Assembly: GCF_000429625.1 (NCBI RefSeq)
Contig: NZ_AUCF01000027.1
Coordinates: 37,907-101,906, forward strand
DNA length: 64,000 nt
Direction: 5' to 3'
Origin: Azospirillum halopraeferens DSM 3675
GTDB lineage: Bacteria; Pseudomonadota; Alphaproteobacteria; Azospirillales; Azospirillaceae
Shown here: positions 51,552-59,212 of the stretch, piece by piece
Layout of the letters: the number at the start of each line of letters is the position of its first letter
Numbering within the stretch: the first letter of the stretch is position 1
Program-made: the position numbers and the translations under genes
Notes under the pieces: generated by a model
Told to the model about the DNA's origin: nothing
Databases searched by the model: none
The model's input: only the letters and a program-made list of their open reading frames with translations

Positions 51552-52382
51552 ATGACCACCCCCCGCACCGTCCGCATCGGCCCGCTGTCGGTCGCCAACG
51601 ACCGGCCCTTCGTGCTGATCGCCGGCCCCTGCCAGATGGAGAGCCGGGAGCACGCCCTGGAGATGGCGGAGGCTCTGGCGCAGATGTGCGGGCGGCTGGG
51701 GATCGGGCTGATCTACAAGTCGTCCTTCGACAAGGCCAACCGCACCTCGATCAACGCCGCCCGTGGCCTGGGGATGGACGGCGCGTTGCCCATCTTCGCC
51801 GAGATCCGCGATCGTTTCGGCTGCCCGGTGCTGACCGACGTGCACGAGACGCACCAGTGCGCCCCGGTGGCCGAGGTGGTGGACGTCCTCCAGATCCCCG
51901 CCTTCCTGTGCCGTCAGACCGACCTGCTGGTCGCCGCGGCGCAGACCGGCCGGGCGGTCAACGTCAAGAAGGGCCAGTTCCTCGCCCCGTGGGACATGAA
52001 GAACGTGGCGGCCAAGCTGGTGGCGGCCGGCAACGAGAACGTCCTGCTGTGCGAGCGCGGCGCCAGCTTCGGCTACAACACGCTGGTGTCGGACCTGCGG
52101 TCGTTGCCGATCATGGCCGAAACCGGCTTTCCCGTGGTCTTCGACGCCACCCATTCGGTGCAGCAGCCGGGCGGGCAGGGGACCTCGTCGGGCGGCCAGC
52201 GGGAGTTCGTCCCGGTGCTGGCCCGCGCCGCCCTGGCGGTGGGCGCCGCCGCCCTGTTCGTGGAAACCCACCAGGATCCCGACCGCGCCCCCAGCGACGG
52301 CCCCAACATGGTGCCGCTCAACGACATGCCGGAGTTGCTGGCCCGCCTGCAGGCGTTCGACCGTCTGGCCAAGGGATACTGA
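51552..52382 (+). CDS. kdsA: 3-deoxy-D-manno-octulosonate 8-phosphate synthase
   Basis: Condenses arabinose 5-phosphate and phosphoenolpyruvate in Kdo (lipopolysaccharide core) biosynthesis. The 276-residue product has FVLIAGPCQMESREHALEMA, YKSSFDKANRTS, the segment GCPVLTDVHETHQ and the ending VFDATHSVQQPGGQGTSSGG. The motif AGPCQMES (with the position preceding MES) and the lack of a metal-dependent Cys/Asn switch were not evaluated in detail. It is usually followed by eno; here the convergent indolepyruvate oxidoreductase gene follows. Confidence 0.96.
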   Translation: MTTPRTVRIGPLSVANDRPFVLIAGPCQMESREHALEMAEALAQMCGRLGIGLIYKSSFDKANRTSINAARGLGMDGALPIFAEIRDRFGCPVLTDVHETHQCAPVAEVVDVLQIPAFLCRQTDLLVAAAQTGRAVNVKKGQFLAPWDMKNVAAKLVAAGNENVLLCERGASFGYNTLVSDLRSLPIMAETGFPVVFDATHSVQQPGGQGTSSGGQREFVPVLARAALAVGAAALFVETHQDPDRAPSDGPNMVPLNDMPELLARLQAFDRLAKGY

Positions 52383-52415
52383 GCGCAGAGCCCGCACCGG
52401 GCCCCCACCCGACCC

Positions 52416-52468
52416 TCCCCCATCGTCGACGGGGGAAGGCCGGAGGGGGCCGGTGGGTAAGCCCCCTC
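52416..52468. terminator. Bidirectional terminator region between kdsA and the convergent oxidoreductase
   Basis: Two hairpins occur in the 86-bp convergent gap: TCCCCC/GGGGGA (52416-52421 with 52431-52436), and the perfect 8-bp GAGGGGGC/GCCCCCTC (52443-52450 with 52461-52468). The second touches the stop codon of the minus-strand gene. Only a short T-run (TT) follows on the plus side. Confidence 0.45.
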
Positions 52469-55400
52469 TTACTCCGCCGCCAGGGGTTGCGGCGGGGCGG
52501 GCCGGCGCAGGGCGTCCAGGAGCCTGGCTTCGCGCGCCCTGGCGTCGGCCAGGTTGCGCTCCTTGATCGGGCCATAGCCGCGGATGTCCAGGGGCAGGCC
52601 GGCGATCTCCACGGCGATGGCGTGGTTGGCGCGGGTCAGACGGCCCAGCACCTCGGCGATCGTCGCTTCGTAGTCGGCGATCAGACGGCGTTCGGTCCGG
52701 CGCTCCGGCAGCCAGCCGAAGGGGTCCAGCGCGGTGCCGCGCAGCCGCCGGCCGCGGGCCAGCAGGGCCAGCGCCTTGCGCATCCACGGTCCGTAGGTCT
52801 TCTTCTTCGGCTCCCGCCCGTCGGCCTCGTGGTCGCCGAGAATGGGCGGGTAGAGGTGGAACTGCACCCGCCAGTCGCCCTCGAACATGCGGTCGAGCTG
52901 GTCGAAGAAGCCGCTCTCGGTGTAGAGCCGCGCCACCTCGTACTCGTCCTTGTAGGCCATCAGCTTGAAGAAGCCGCGGGCCACCGCCTCGGTCAGGGCG
53001 GTGGAGCCGGGCATGGCCTTGGCCTCCGCGGCGCGCACCCGGTCGACCAGGGCGCGGTAGCGGCCGGCGTAGGCGGCGTCCTGGTAGGCGGTCAGGAAGG
53101 CGGCGCGGCGGTCAATCACCTCATCCGGTCCCGCCGACAGGCGGCGCTGGTCGAGGATCGCCGCATCCGACGCGGCAGCGGCCGGCGGACGGGCGGCCGC
53201 CTCCACCGCCGCCGGGTCATGGGCGGCCAGCCGGCCCCACTCGAAGGCGCGGGTGTTCATGGCCACCGCCGCCCCGTTCAGCTCGATCGCCTTCAGGAGC
53301 GCCTCGGCCGACAGGGGGATCAGCCCCTTCTGCCAGGCGAAGCCCAGCATGAACGGGTTGGCGGCGATGCTGTCGCCCAGCAGGGCCGTGGCCAGCCGGG
53401 TGGCATCGGCGGCCGACACCATGGCGTCGCCGCCGCAGGCGGCGCGGATGTCGCCGACCAGATCCTCCACCGGCACCTTGAAGTCGCGCCGCTTGATGAA
53501 GTCGGCGGTGATGGTCTCGTGGGCGTTGACCACGGCGCGGGTGCGCCCGGCCACCATCTTCGACAGCCCGTCGCCGGCCGCCGCCACCACCACGTCGCAG
53601 GCGATGACCGCGTCCGCCCCGCCGGCGGCGATGCGCACGGAGTGGATGTCCTCCGGCGTCGTGCCGATGCGGATGTGGCTGGTCACCGCGCCGCCCTTCT
53701 GGGCCAGCCCGGTCATGTCGAGCACGCCGACGCCCTTGCCCTCCAGATGGGCGGCCATGCCCAGCAGGGCGCCCACGGTCACCACGCCGGTGCCGCCCAC
53801 GCCGGTGACGTAGATGGACCACGGCCTGACCGCGATGTCCGGCAGGACCGGCTGCGGCAGGGCCGACACGTCGGGTCCGCCGCCGGCCGCCGGCCGGGGC
53901 TTGCGCAGGGTGCCGCCGTGCACGGTCACGAAGCTGGGGCAAAAGCCGTTGAGGCAGGAATAGTCCTTGTTGCACGAGGACTGGTCGATCTGCCGCTTGC
54001 GCCCGAACTCCGTCTCCACCGGCACGACCGACACGCAGTTGGACTTGACGGAGCAGTCGCCGCAGGCTTCGCACACCAGTTCGTTGATGACCACCCGCTT
54101 GGCCGGGTCGGCCATCCGGCCGCGCTTGCGGCGCCGGCGCTTCTCGGCCGCACAGGTCTGGTCGTAGATCAGGACGGTGACGCCGCCCTCCTCGCGCAGC
54201 TCCCGCTGGATGCGGTCCAGCTCGTCCCGATGCTCCACCGCCGTGTAGGGCGGCAGGCCGCTGCCGGCGTCGTACTTCTCCGGCTCGTCGGACAGGACGA
54301 CGATGCGCTTCACCCCCTCGGCGGACAGTTGCCGGGCCAGCAGCGGCACCGTCAGCGTGCCGTCCACCGGCTGGCCGCCGGTCATGGCCACCGCATCGTT
54401 GAACAGGACCTTGTAGGTGATGTTCACGTCGGCGGCGATGGCCTGGCGGATCGCCAGGATGCCGGAGTGGTAGTAGGTGCCGTCGCCCAGGTTGGCGAAG
54501 ACGTGCTTTTCCGTGGTGAAGGGGGCCTGGCCCACCCAGGGCACGCCCTCGCCGCCCATCTGGGTGAAGGTGTCGGTCTTGCGGTCCAGCCACGTGGCCA
54601 TGTAATGGCAGCCGATGCCGGCCAGCGCCCGGCTGCCGTCGGGCACCACGGTGGAGCTGTTGTGCGGGCAGCCGGAGCAGAAGGTCGGCTTGCGCTCCAC
54701 GCGCGCCTTGTGGGCCTTCTGCTTCTCCTGCCGGTCGAGGAACTCGACGCGGCGGCGGATCTGCTCGTTGTCGACGAAAGTCAGCAGGCGGCGGCCGATG
54801 ACCACGCCGATCTGAGCCGGCGACAGCTCCCCGGCCGAGGGCAGGATCCACTCGCCGTTCTCATCGAACTTGCCAACCACCCGGGGGCGGACGTCGGGGT
54901 GCCAGTTGTAGAGCTGTTCCTTCAACTGGTTCTCGATGACGGCGCGCTTCTCCTCGACGACGATGATCTCCTCCAGCCCCTCGGCGAAGTGGCGGGCGCC
55001 TTCGCGCTCCAGCGGCCAGGGCATGGCGACCTTGTAGACGGTGATGCCCAGGTCGGCGGCCATGGCGTCGGAGATGCCCAGCTCGTCGAGTGCCTGGCGC
55101 ACGTCCAGATAGGACTTGCCGGTGGTGACGATGCCCAGCCGCGGCCGCGGCGAGGCGATCACCACCCGGTCCAGGGCGTTGGCCCGCGCGAAGGCCAGAG
55201 CGGCGTACAGCTTGTGCCGCATCAGCCGGTGCTCCTGCTCCGGCGGCGGGTCGGGCCAGCGGATGTTGAGGCCGCCCGGCGGCATGACGAAGTCATCCGG
55301 CATGCGGATGTCCACCCGGTGCGGGTCGACGTACACGGAGGCGGAGCTGTCCACCGTCTCGGCGATCGTCTTCATGGCGATCCAGCAGCCGGAATAGCGG

Positions 55401-55969
55401 CTCATCGCCCAGCCGATCAGGCCGTAGTCCAGGATCTCCTGCACGCCCGCGGGGTTCAGCACCGGGATCATGGCGTGCACGAAGGCGTGCTCGGACTGGT
55501 GCGGGAAGGTGGAGGACTTGCACGCGTGGTCGTCGCCGGCCAGCACCAGCACGCCGCCGTGGCGCGCCGTGCCCGCGGCGTTGGCGTGCTTGAACACGTC
55601 GCCGGAGCGGTCGACGCCCGGCCCCTTGCCGTACCACATGGCGAAGACGCCGTCGTGGGTGGCGCCGGGGAACAGCCCCACCTGCTGGGTGCCCCACACG
55701 GCGGTCGCCCCCAGCTCCTCGTTCACGCCGGGGCGGAAGACGATGTGGTGCTTTTCCAGGAAGCGGCGGGCGTTCCAGAAGCCCTGGTCCAGCCCGCCCA
55801 GCGGCGAGCCGCGGTAGCCCGAGGCGAATCCGGCGGTGTTGAGGCCGGCCGCCGCATCGCGCCGGCGCTGCATCATGGGCAGGCGCACCAGCGCCTGGGT
55901 GCCGGTGAGATAGACGCGTCCCTGTTCGAGCGCGTACTTGTCCTCCAACGTCACGGTCGCAAGAGCCAT
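52469..55969 (-). CDS. Fused indolepyruvate:ferredoxin oxidoreductase (IorA-IorB type)
   Basis: A 1166-residue TPP enzyme that decarboxylates aryl-pyruvates (for example indolepyruvate) to acyl-CoA with ferredoxin. Both usual subunits are fused. The N-terminal half has the pyrimidine and TPP modules (NTAGFASGYRGSPLGGLDQ, CSGCPHNSSTVVPDG, GGEGVPWVGQAPF). A ferredoxin-like Cys-rich segment (CEACGDCSVKSNC, then CNKDYSCLNGFCPSF) links to the gamma-type domain (VTGVGGTGVVTVGALLG). The C-terminal 200 residues (from about 960) are the extension seen in proteobacterial long forms. The ATG at 55969 follows GGGGGAAAG. It stands alone on the minus strand. Confidence 0.92.
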   Translation of the reverse strand: MALATVTLEDKYALEQGRVYLTGTQALVRLPMMQRRRDAAAGLNTAGFASGYRGSPLGGLDQGFWNARRFLEKHHIVFRPGVNEELGATAVWGTQQVGLFPGATHDGVFAMWYGKGPGVDRSGDVFKHANAAGTARHGGVLVLAGDDHACKSSTFPHQSEHAFVHAMIPVLNPAGVQEILDYGLIGWAMSRYSGCWIAMKTIAETVDSSASVYVDPHRVDIRMPDDFVMPPGGLNIRWPDPPPEQEHRLMRHKLYAALAFARANALDRVVIASPRPRLGIVTTGKSYLDVRQALDELGISDAMAADLGITVYKVAMPWPLEREGARHFAEGLEEIIVVEEKRAVIENQLKEQLYNWHPDVRPRVVGKFDENGEWILPSAGELSPAQIGVVIGRRLLTFVDNEQIRRRVEFLDRQEKQKAHKARVERKPTFCSGCPHNSSTVVPDGSRALAGIGCHYMATWLDRKTDTFTQMGGEGVPWVGQAPFTTEKHVFANLGDGTYYHSGILAIRQAIAADVNITYKVLFNDAVAMTGGQPVDGTLTVPLLARQLSAEGVKRIVVLSDEPEKYDAGSGLPPYTAVEHRDELDRIQRELREEGGVTVLIYDQTCAAEKRRRRKRGRMADPAKRVVINELVCEACGDCSVKSNCVSVVPVETEFGRKRQIDQSSCNKDYSCLNGFCPSFVTVHGGTLRKPRPAAGGGPDVSALPQPVLPDIAVRPWSIYVTGVGGTGVVTVGALLGMAAHLEGKGVGVLDMTGLAQKGGAVTSHIRIGTTPEDIHSVRIAAGGADAVIACDVVVAAAGDGLSKMVAGRTRAVVNAHETITADFIKRRDFKVPVEDLVGDIRAACGGDAMVSAADATRLATALLGDSIAANPFMLGFAWQKGLIPLSAEALLKAIELNGAAVAMNTRAFEWGRLAAHDPAAVEAAARPPAAAASDAAILDQRRLSAGPDEVIDRRAAFLTAYQDAAYAGRYRALVDRVRAAEAKAMPGSTALTEAVARGFFKLMAYKDEYEVARLYTESGFFDQLDRMFEGDWRVQFHLYPPILGDHEADGREPKKKTYGPWMRKALALLARGRRLRGTALDPFGWLPERRTERRLIADYEATIAEVLGRLTRANHAIAVEIAGLPLDIRGYGPIKERNLADARAREARLLDALRRPAPPQPLAAE

Positions 55970-56171
55970 GGTCTTTCCCCCTTCCGGTGCGCGCGCCCGC
56001 TGCGCGGTGGTTCTTATTGTTGGCGCTCAAGAAAGGTAATCATTGCTGCCGTACCCGTAAACGGGCGGCGCGCGGGACCGTGCAAAAAGCAAGGAAGCGT
56101 CGGGTCCCCGCACCCGGCCTGAAACACAACATGGTGGCTGAGGGGCGTTCGGGACATTCCCGTTCCGTCGA

Positions 56172-57182
56172 TCAGGACGGCAACGGCCCCGGGGGGAGCC
56201 CGCCGGGGCGCGAGGCGGGCCGCCGGTCGTCGGGCGCGGGGCCGTGCTCCTGCGGCGGACGCCGGCGGTTGGCCAGCGCGCGGACGGTGGCGCGCAGGCA
56301 AACCAGCAGGTTGCGGCGGGTCCCGGGGTTGCGGTCGTCGGCCGCCAGCGCCCAGCGGAAGGCGCCGAGGTGAGCCGCCATCGCCTCGGCGAATCCCTCG
56401 TCGCCGGGGTGCATTTCCAGCACGCAGGCGGCCAGCGCGGACGCCAGCTCCTCCGTCAGCGGGTCGTCGGCGGCGTCGCGCACCGCGGCGGCGGCGTCGC
56501 GCAGTCGGTCGCGGTCGGGCAGGGGTTGCGCCGCCAGGGCCTCCAGCCGATCGAGGGCGATCAGCAGGCGCAGGCGCCGCCGCTGCCGCTCCGGCGTTCC
56601 GGTTCCCGGCAGCGGCAGGCGCAGCGGGTCGTCGGGGCCGGCGATGGCGGCGCGGCGGGTGGCCGCCAGCACCGCGGCGCGGTTCGGCGCCTCCAGGCCG
56701 GGGAACAGCGGGTCGCCGGGGGCGGGCGCCGTTCCGGCGGGCATCGGTGTGTCCGGTTCAAACGCGTGACGGCGCGGACGGCGGAGAACCTCTTCGATGC
56801 GGCGGGCGATGGCGGTGGCCGAGGCCGGCTTGGCCAGCACGGCGTCCGCCCCGGCGTCCCAGGCGGCGCGCACGGTCGCCACGTCCGCCTGACCGGTCAG
56901 CACCAGGACCGGCAGGTCGCGGCGGGGACCGTCGTCGCTGCGGCGGATCCACTCCAGCAGCGCGGCGCCGCTGACCGGGGCCATGGCCCAGTCGGTCAGC
57001 ACCACGTCGATGGGTTCCAGCCGCAGCACCGTCTTGGCCTCCAGCCCGTCGGCCGCGGTGGACACCGTCGCCCGACCCCACAGGCTCAGCATGTCGCGCA
57101 GGCCGCGCCGCAGCATCGGGTTGTCATCGACAACCAGGATGCGCAGACGGCCGTTGGACGGGAGGGGTGCGGCGGTGTGCAT
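56172..57182 (-). CDS. Response regulator with an unassigned C-terminal helical domain
   Basis: A 336-residue protein. Residues 12-135 form a receiver: D19, D20, phosphoacceptor D64 (VLTDWAM), T96 and K118 (LAKPAS). Residues 160-305 are Arg/Leu/Ala-rich and predicted helical (AVLAATRRAAIAG, then RRRLRLLIALDRLEALAAQ). They match no output domain I recognise. The last 30 residues are Pro/Arg-rich and disordered. It is alone between the oxidoreductase and a small divergent gene. The ATG at 57182 was chosen because the frame upstream is Pro/Arg-rich. Confidence 0.82.
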   Translation of the reverse strand: MHTAAPLPSNGRLRILVVDDNPMLRRGLRDMLSLWGRATVSTAADGLEAKTVLRLEPIDVVLTDWAMAPVSGAALLEWIRRSDDGPRRDLPVLVLTGQADVATVRAAWDAGADAVLAKPASATAIARRIEEVLRRPRRHAFEPDTPMPAGTAPAPGDPLFPGLEAPNRAAVLAATRRAAIAGPDDPLRLPLPGTGTPERQRRRLRLLIALDRLEALAAQPLPDRDRLRDAAAAVRDAADDPLTEELASALAACVLEMHPGDEGFAEAMAAHLGAFRWALAADDRNPGTRRNLLVCLRATVRALANRRRPPQEHGPAPDDRRPASRPGGLPPGPLPS

Positions 57183-57354
57183 GGGCGGTCGGCGGCGGCT
57201 CGAATGTCCCGGGGAGAGTGCGGCGTTCGCTTCCCCATGTCGGTCCCGGGACCTGCAACCGCACGGCGTGGAGAGGGGGTAGTGCCAATCCGATATCCGG
57301 AACTCCGCCCGGACAGGGGTGTTGGCCTTCGGGGACGAACGGAGGATTTCGGAG

Positions 57355-57648
57355 ATGGCTGAAGACGATAAGCCGAAGCGCGAGGCGCAGACGGTGACCA
57401 ACGAACGCGCACCCGATTTCGGGCCGATGGGCGCCGGCGGGGGTACGTCCGGGCGCGCCGGACGCGGTATGGGGGTCGGCACCGGGGACTACACCGACGC
57501 GCCGCCCGCCTCGGGCGGCGGGCCGCGGACCACCGACACGGTGGGCGAGGATACCGGCCAGACGCGCGGCCCGGCATCGGGCCGTCTCAGCGACGTGCCG
57601 CCGACCCCGCACGACGACCGCGGCAAGCGGCCGCTGCGGGGCAAGTGA
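57355..57648 (+). CDS. Small Gly/Thr/Pro-rich hydrophilic protein
   Basis: A 97-residue, apparently disordered protein with no hydrophobic core: MAEDDKPKREAQTVTNERAP at the start, then Gly-rich (GAGGGTSGRAGRGMGVG) and Thr/Pro-rich sequence, ending in Arg/Lys. The ribosome-binding site (GGAGGATTTCGGAG) is good. Its composition resembles small stress- or desiccation-linked alphaproteobacterial proteins, but no family was recognised. It is divergent from the response regulator and convergent with the CBS gene. Confidence 0.6.
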   Translation: MAEDDKPKREAQTVTNERAPDFGPMGAGGGTSGRAGRGMGVGTGDYTDAPPASGGGPRTTDTVGEDTGQTRGPASGRLSDVPPTPHDDRGKRPLRGK

Positions 57649-57682
57649 TGCTGTGGCCGGGGGCTGTGGCGCCCCCGGCCGC

Positions 57683-58123
57683 TCAGCCCTTGACCAGGGT
57701 GAGGTCGCGCAGCACCGCGACCTCGTGGGCCTGTTCCTCCAGGCGGGCCTTGACCACGTCGCCGATCGAGACGATGCCCACCAGCTCGTCCAGGTCGTTG
57801 CACACCGGCACGTGGCGGTGACGGCGCGTCGTCATCATCTGCATCAGGTCCTTGATGGAATCGCCGGGCCGGCAGGTCCGGACCTGGCTGGTCATCAGCT
57901 CCTCCACCTTGATGCTCAGGGCGTCCTCGCCCCGTTCGGCGATGGCGCGCACGATGTCGCGTTCCGACAGGATGCCCACCAGCTTGCCGCGGCGGTCCCG
58001 GACGCAGACGGCGCCGATGCGTTTGTCGGTCAGGGTGCGGGCGGCGAAGTCCACCGTCTCCGACGGCAGGATGGAGACGACGGTGTGGCCTTTCGACTTC
58101 AGAAGATCGGCGATGGTCGTCAT
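57683..58123 (-). CDS. CBS-domain protein
   Basis: A 146-residue protein made of two CBS motifs: residues 7-65 (SKGHTVVSILPSETVDFAARTL to LVGILSERDIVRA) and 75-135 (VEELMTSQVRTCRPGDSIKD to ELVGIVSIGDVVKAR). Such pairs bind adenine nucleotides and regulate partner enzymes. The tail after 135 (HEVAVLRDLTLVKG) is typical of stand-alone alphaproteobacterial CBS proteins. No partner is adjacent. The ATG at 58123 was chosen; the upstream frame is Pro/Gln-rich. Confidence 0.88.
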   Translation of the reverse strand: MTTIADLLKSKGHTVVSILPSETVDFAARTLTDKRIGAVCVRDRRGKLVGILSERDIVRAIAERGEDALSIKVEELMTSQVRTCRPGDSIKDLMQMMTTRRHRHVPVCNDLDELVGIVSIGDVVKARLEEQAHEVAVLRDLTLVKG

Positions 58124-58334
58124 GAACGTCTTCCCCTCTGGCTGCGGCAGCGGTGGCGGTTGGCGGCCGCCCGTCTTTGCTTGGCTGCCCAACGATCAAG
58201 GGTAACACTGATGTGGCGCAATGACGCAAGGGGCCTCGTTCATATAAGCATTCCCGCAAGAGCCGCCGGCGGTCAGGGTTTTGTCCCCGATACCGACGCG
58301 GTAAGACCTATGCGCGGTGCCGGGAGGGGCGGTC

Positions 58335-59009
58335 ATGGCCGGGTGTTGCGGCGGGTCGTGCGGGACGGGGGCGCCGGGGGACCGGCAGGCGGACTTCCGC
58401 CGCATCCTGCGCGCGGCGCTGGTGATCAACGCGCTGATGTTCGCGGTGGAGACGGCCGCCGGCATCGCGGCGGACTCCATGGCCCTGCGGGCCGATGCGC
58501 TGAACTTCCTGGCGAACGCCGCAACCCACGGCGTCAGCCTGTGGGTGCTGGGCCGGGCGCTGGAGTGGCGCTCGCGCGCCGTCCTGGCAAAAGGGCTGTT
58601 GCTGGGCGCCATGGGCCTTTGGGTGATCGGTTCGGCCGCCTGGAACGCCGCCGCCGGCACTGTTCCCGACGCGCCGGTGATGAGTCTGGTGGGTCTGCTG
58701 GCGCTGGGCGTGAACCTGTCGCTGGCGGCGATGCTGTTCGCCGGCCGGCGCGGCGGTGCGACCCTGCGCTCGGTCTGGCTCTGCGCGCGCAACGACGCGA
58801 TGGCCAGCATCGCGGTGATGGCGGCGGCCGCCGGCGTGTGGAGCACCGCCACCGGCTGGCCGGACACCATCGTCGCCGGCGGCATCGCCGCGCTGTGCCT
58901 GAGCGCCGCGTGGTCCACCATCCGGCAGGCGCGCGCCGGGATGCGAGCGCTCTACGGTGGATCGGCGGTTGACAGGACCGGGCCCGGCGGGTCAAGCTTG
59001 GCACCATGA
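58335..59009 (+). CDS. CDF-like membrane protein with altered metal ligands
   Basis: A 224-residue protein with five or six membrane helices, related to cation-diffusion-facilitator transporters. The N-terminus is cysteine-rich (MAGCCGGSCG). The second-helix motif that normally carries HxxxD ligands reads N57-F-L-A-N61 (ALRADALNFLANAATHG), and the fifth-helix HxxxD reads C150-A-R-N-D154. So the classic Zn/Co site is not conserved. The cytoplasmic C-terminal domain is also short. It may transport another ion or be non-catalytic. The trp promoter and trpL start lie in its last 40 bp; its stop overlaps the trpL ATG (ATGA). Confidence 0.75.
   Translation: MAGCCGGSCGTGAPGDRQADFRRILRAALVINALMFAVETAAGIAADSMALRADALNFLANAATHGVSLWVLGRALEWRSRAVLAKGLLLGAMGLWVIGSAAWNAAAGTVPDAPVMSLVGLLALGVNLSLAAMLFAGRRGGATLRSVWLCARNDAMASIAVMAAAAGVWSTATGWPDTIVAGGIAALCLSAAWSTIRQARAGMRALYGGSAVDRTGPGGSSLAP
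58969..58974 (+). promoter_or_regulatory. -35 element of the trpE(G) promoter
   Basis: TTGACA at 58969-58974 is a perfect -35 hexamer inside the 3' end of the upstream gene. With 17-18 bp spacing the -10 would lie near 58992-58998 (TCAAGCT, weak), placing the transcript start at about the ATG of trpL. This fits the leaderless trpL transcript reported for rhizobial trpE(G). Confidence 0.5.
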
Positions 59010-59056
59010 ACACGAACGCACCCGCCCTTTCCCGCCGCTGGTGGTGGCCCGACTGA
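59006..59056 (+). CDS. trpL: trp leader peptide
   Basis: A 16-residue peptide MNTNAPALSRRWWWPD with three consecutive tryptophan codons (TGG at 59039-59047) near its end. Ribosome stalling at these codons when Trp-tRNA is scarce would control the downstream attenuator. No Shine-Dalgarno is seen before the ATG, consistent with a leaderless start. The same kind of leader is known for rhizobial and Azospirillum trpE(G). Confidence 0.88.
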   Translation: MNTNAPALSRRWWWPD

Positions 59057-59127
59057 CCGGGCGGCCAGCGCTGCGCGTGCGCGTGTGAACGAGATCGAGG
59101 CCGCCCGGGGATGTCCCGGGCGGCCTC
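59057..59127 (+). promoter_or_regulatory. trp attenuator (antiterminator and terminator)
   Basis: Segment 4 with segment 3 forms a perfect 13-bp terminator stem: GAGGCCGCCCGGG (59097-59109) with CCCGGGCGGCCTC (59115-59127). Segment 2, CCGGGCGGCC (59057-59066), is exactly complementary to GGCCGCCCGG within segment 3 and forms the antiterminator. Segment 1, CGCTGG inside the Trp-codon region, pairs with CCAGCG (59065-59070). All alternative pairings of a classic attenuator are therefore present. There is no long U-run after the terminator. Confidence 0.85.
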
Positions 59128-59212
59128 TCGCGTATCCAGGGGGGGCCTTGCGTCGCAGGGGGATCTCCGGGTGTGCCGCGGTCATCAACGACCAGGATAC
59201 CCGGAGCCCCCC

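Noticed and set aside
51686..56122. 1478-codon plus-strand open frame across kdsA and the indolepyruvate oxidoreductase
   Set aside because: It is antisense to the oxidoreductase, whose motifs are clear; the long frame is a product of GC-rich third positions.
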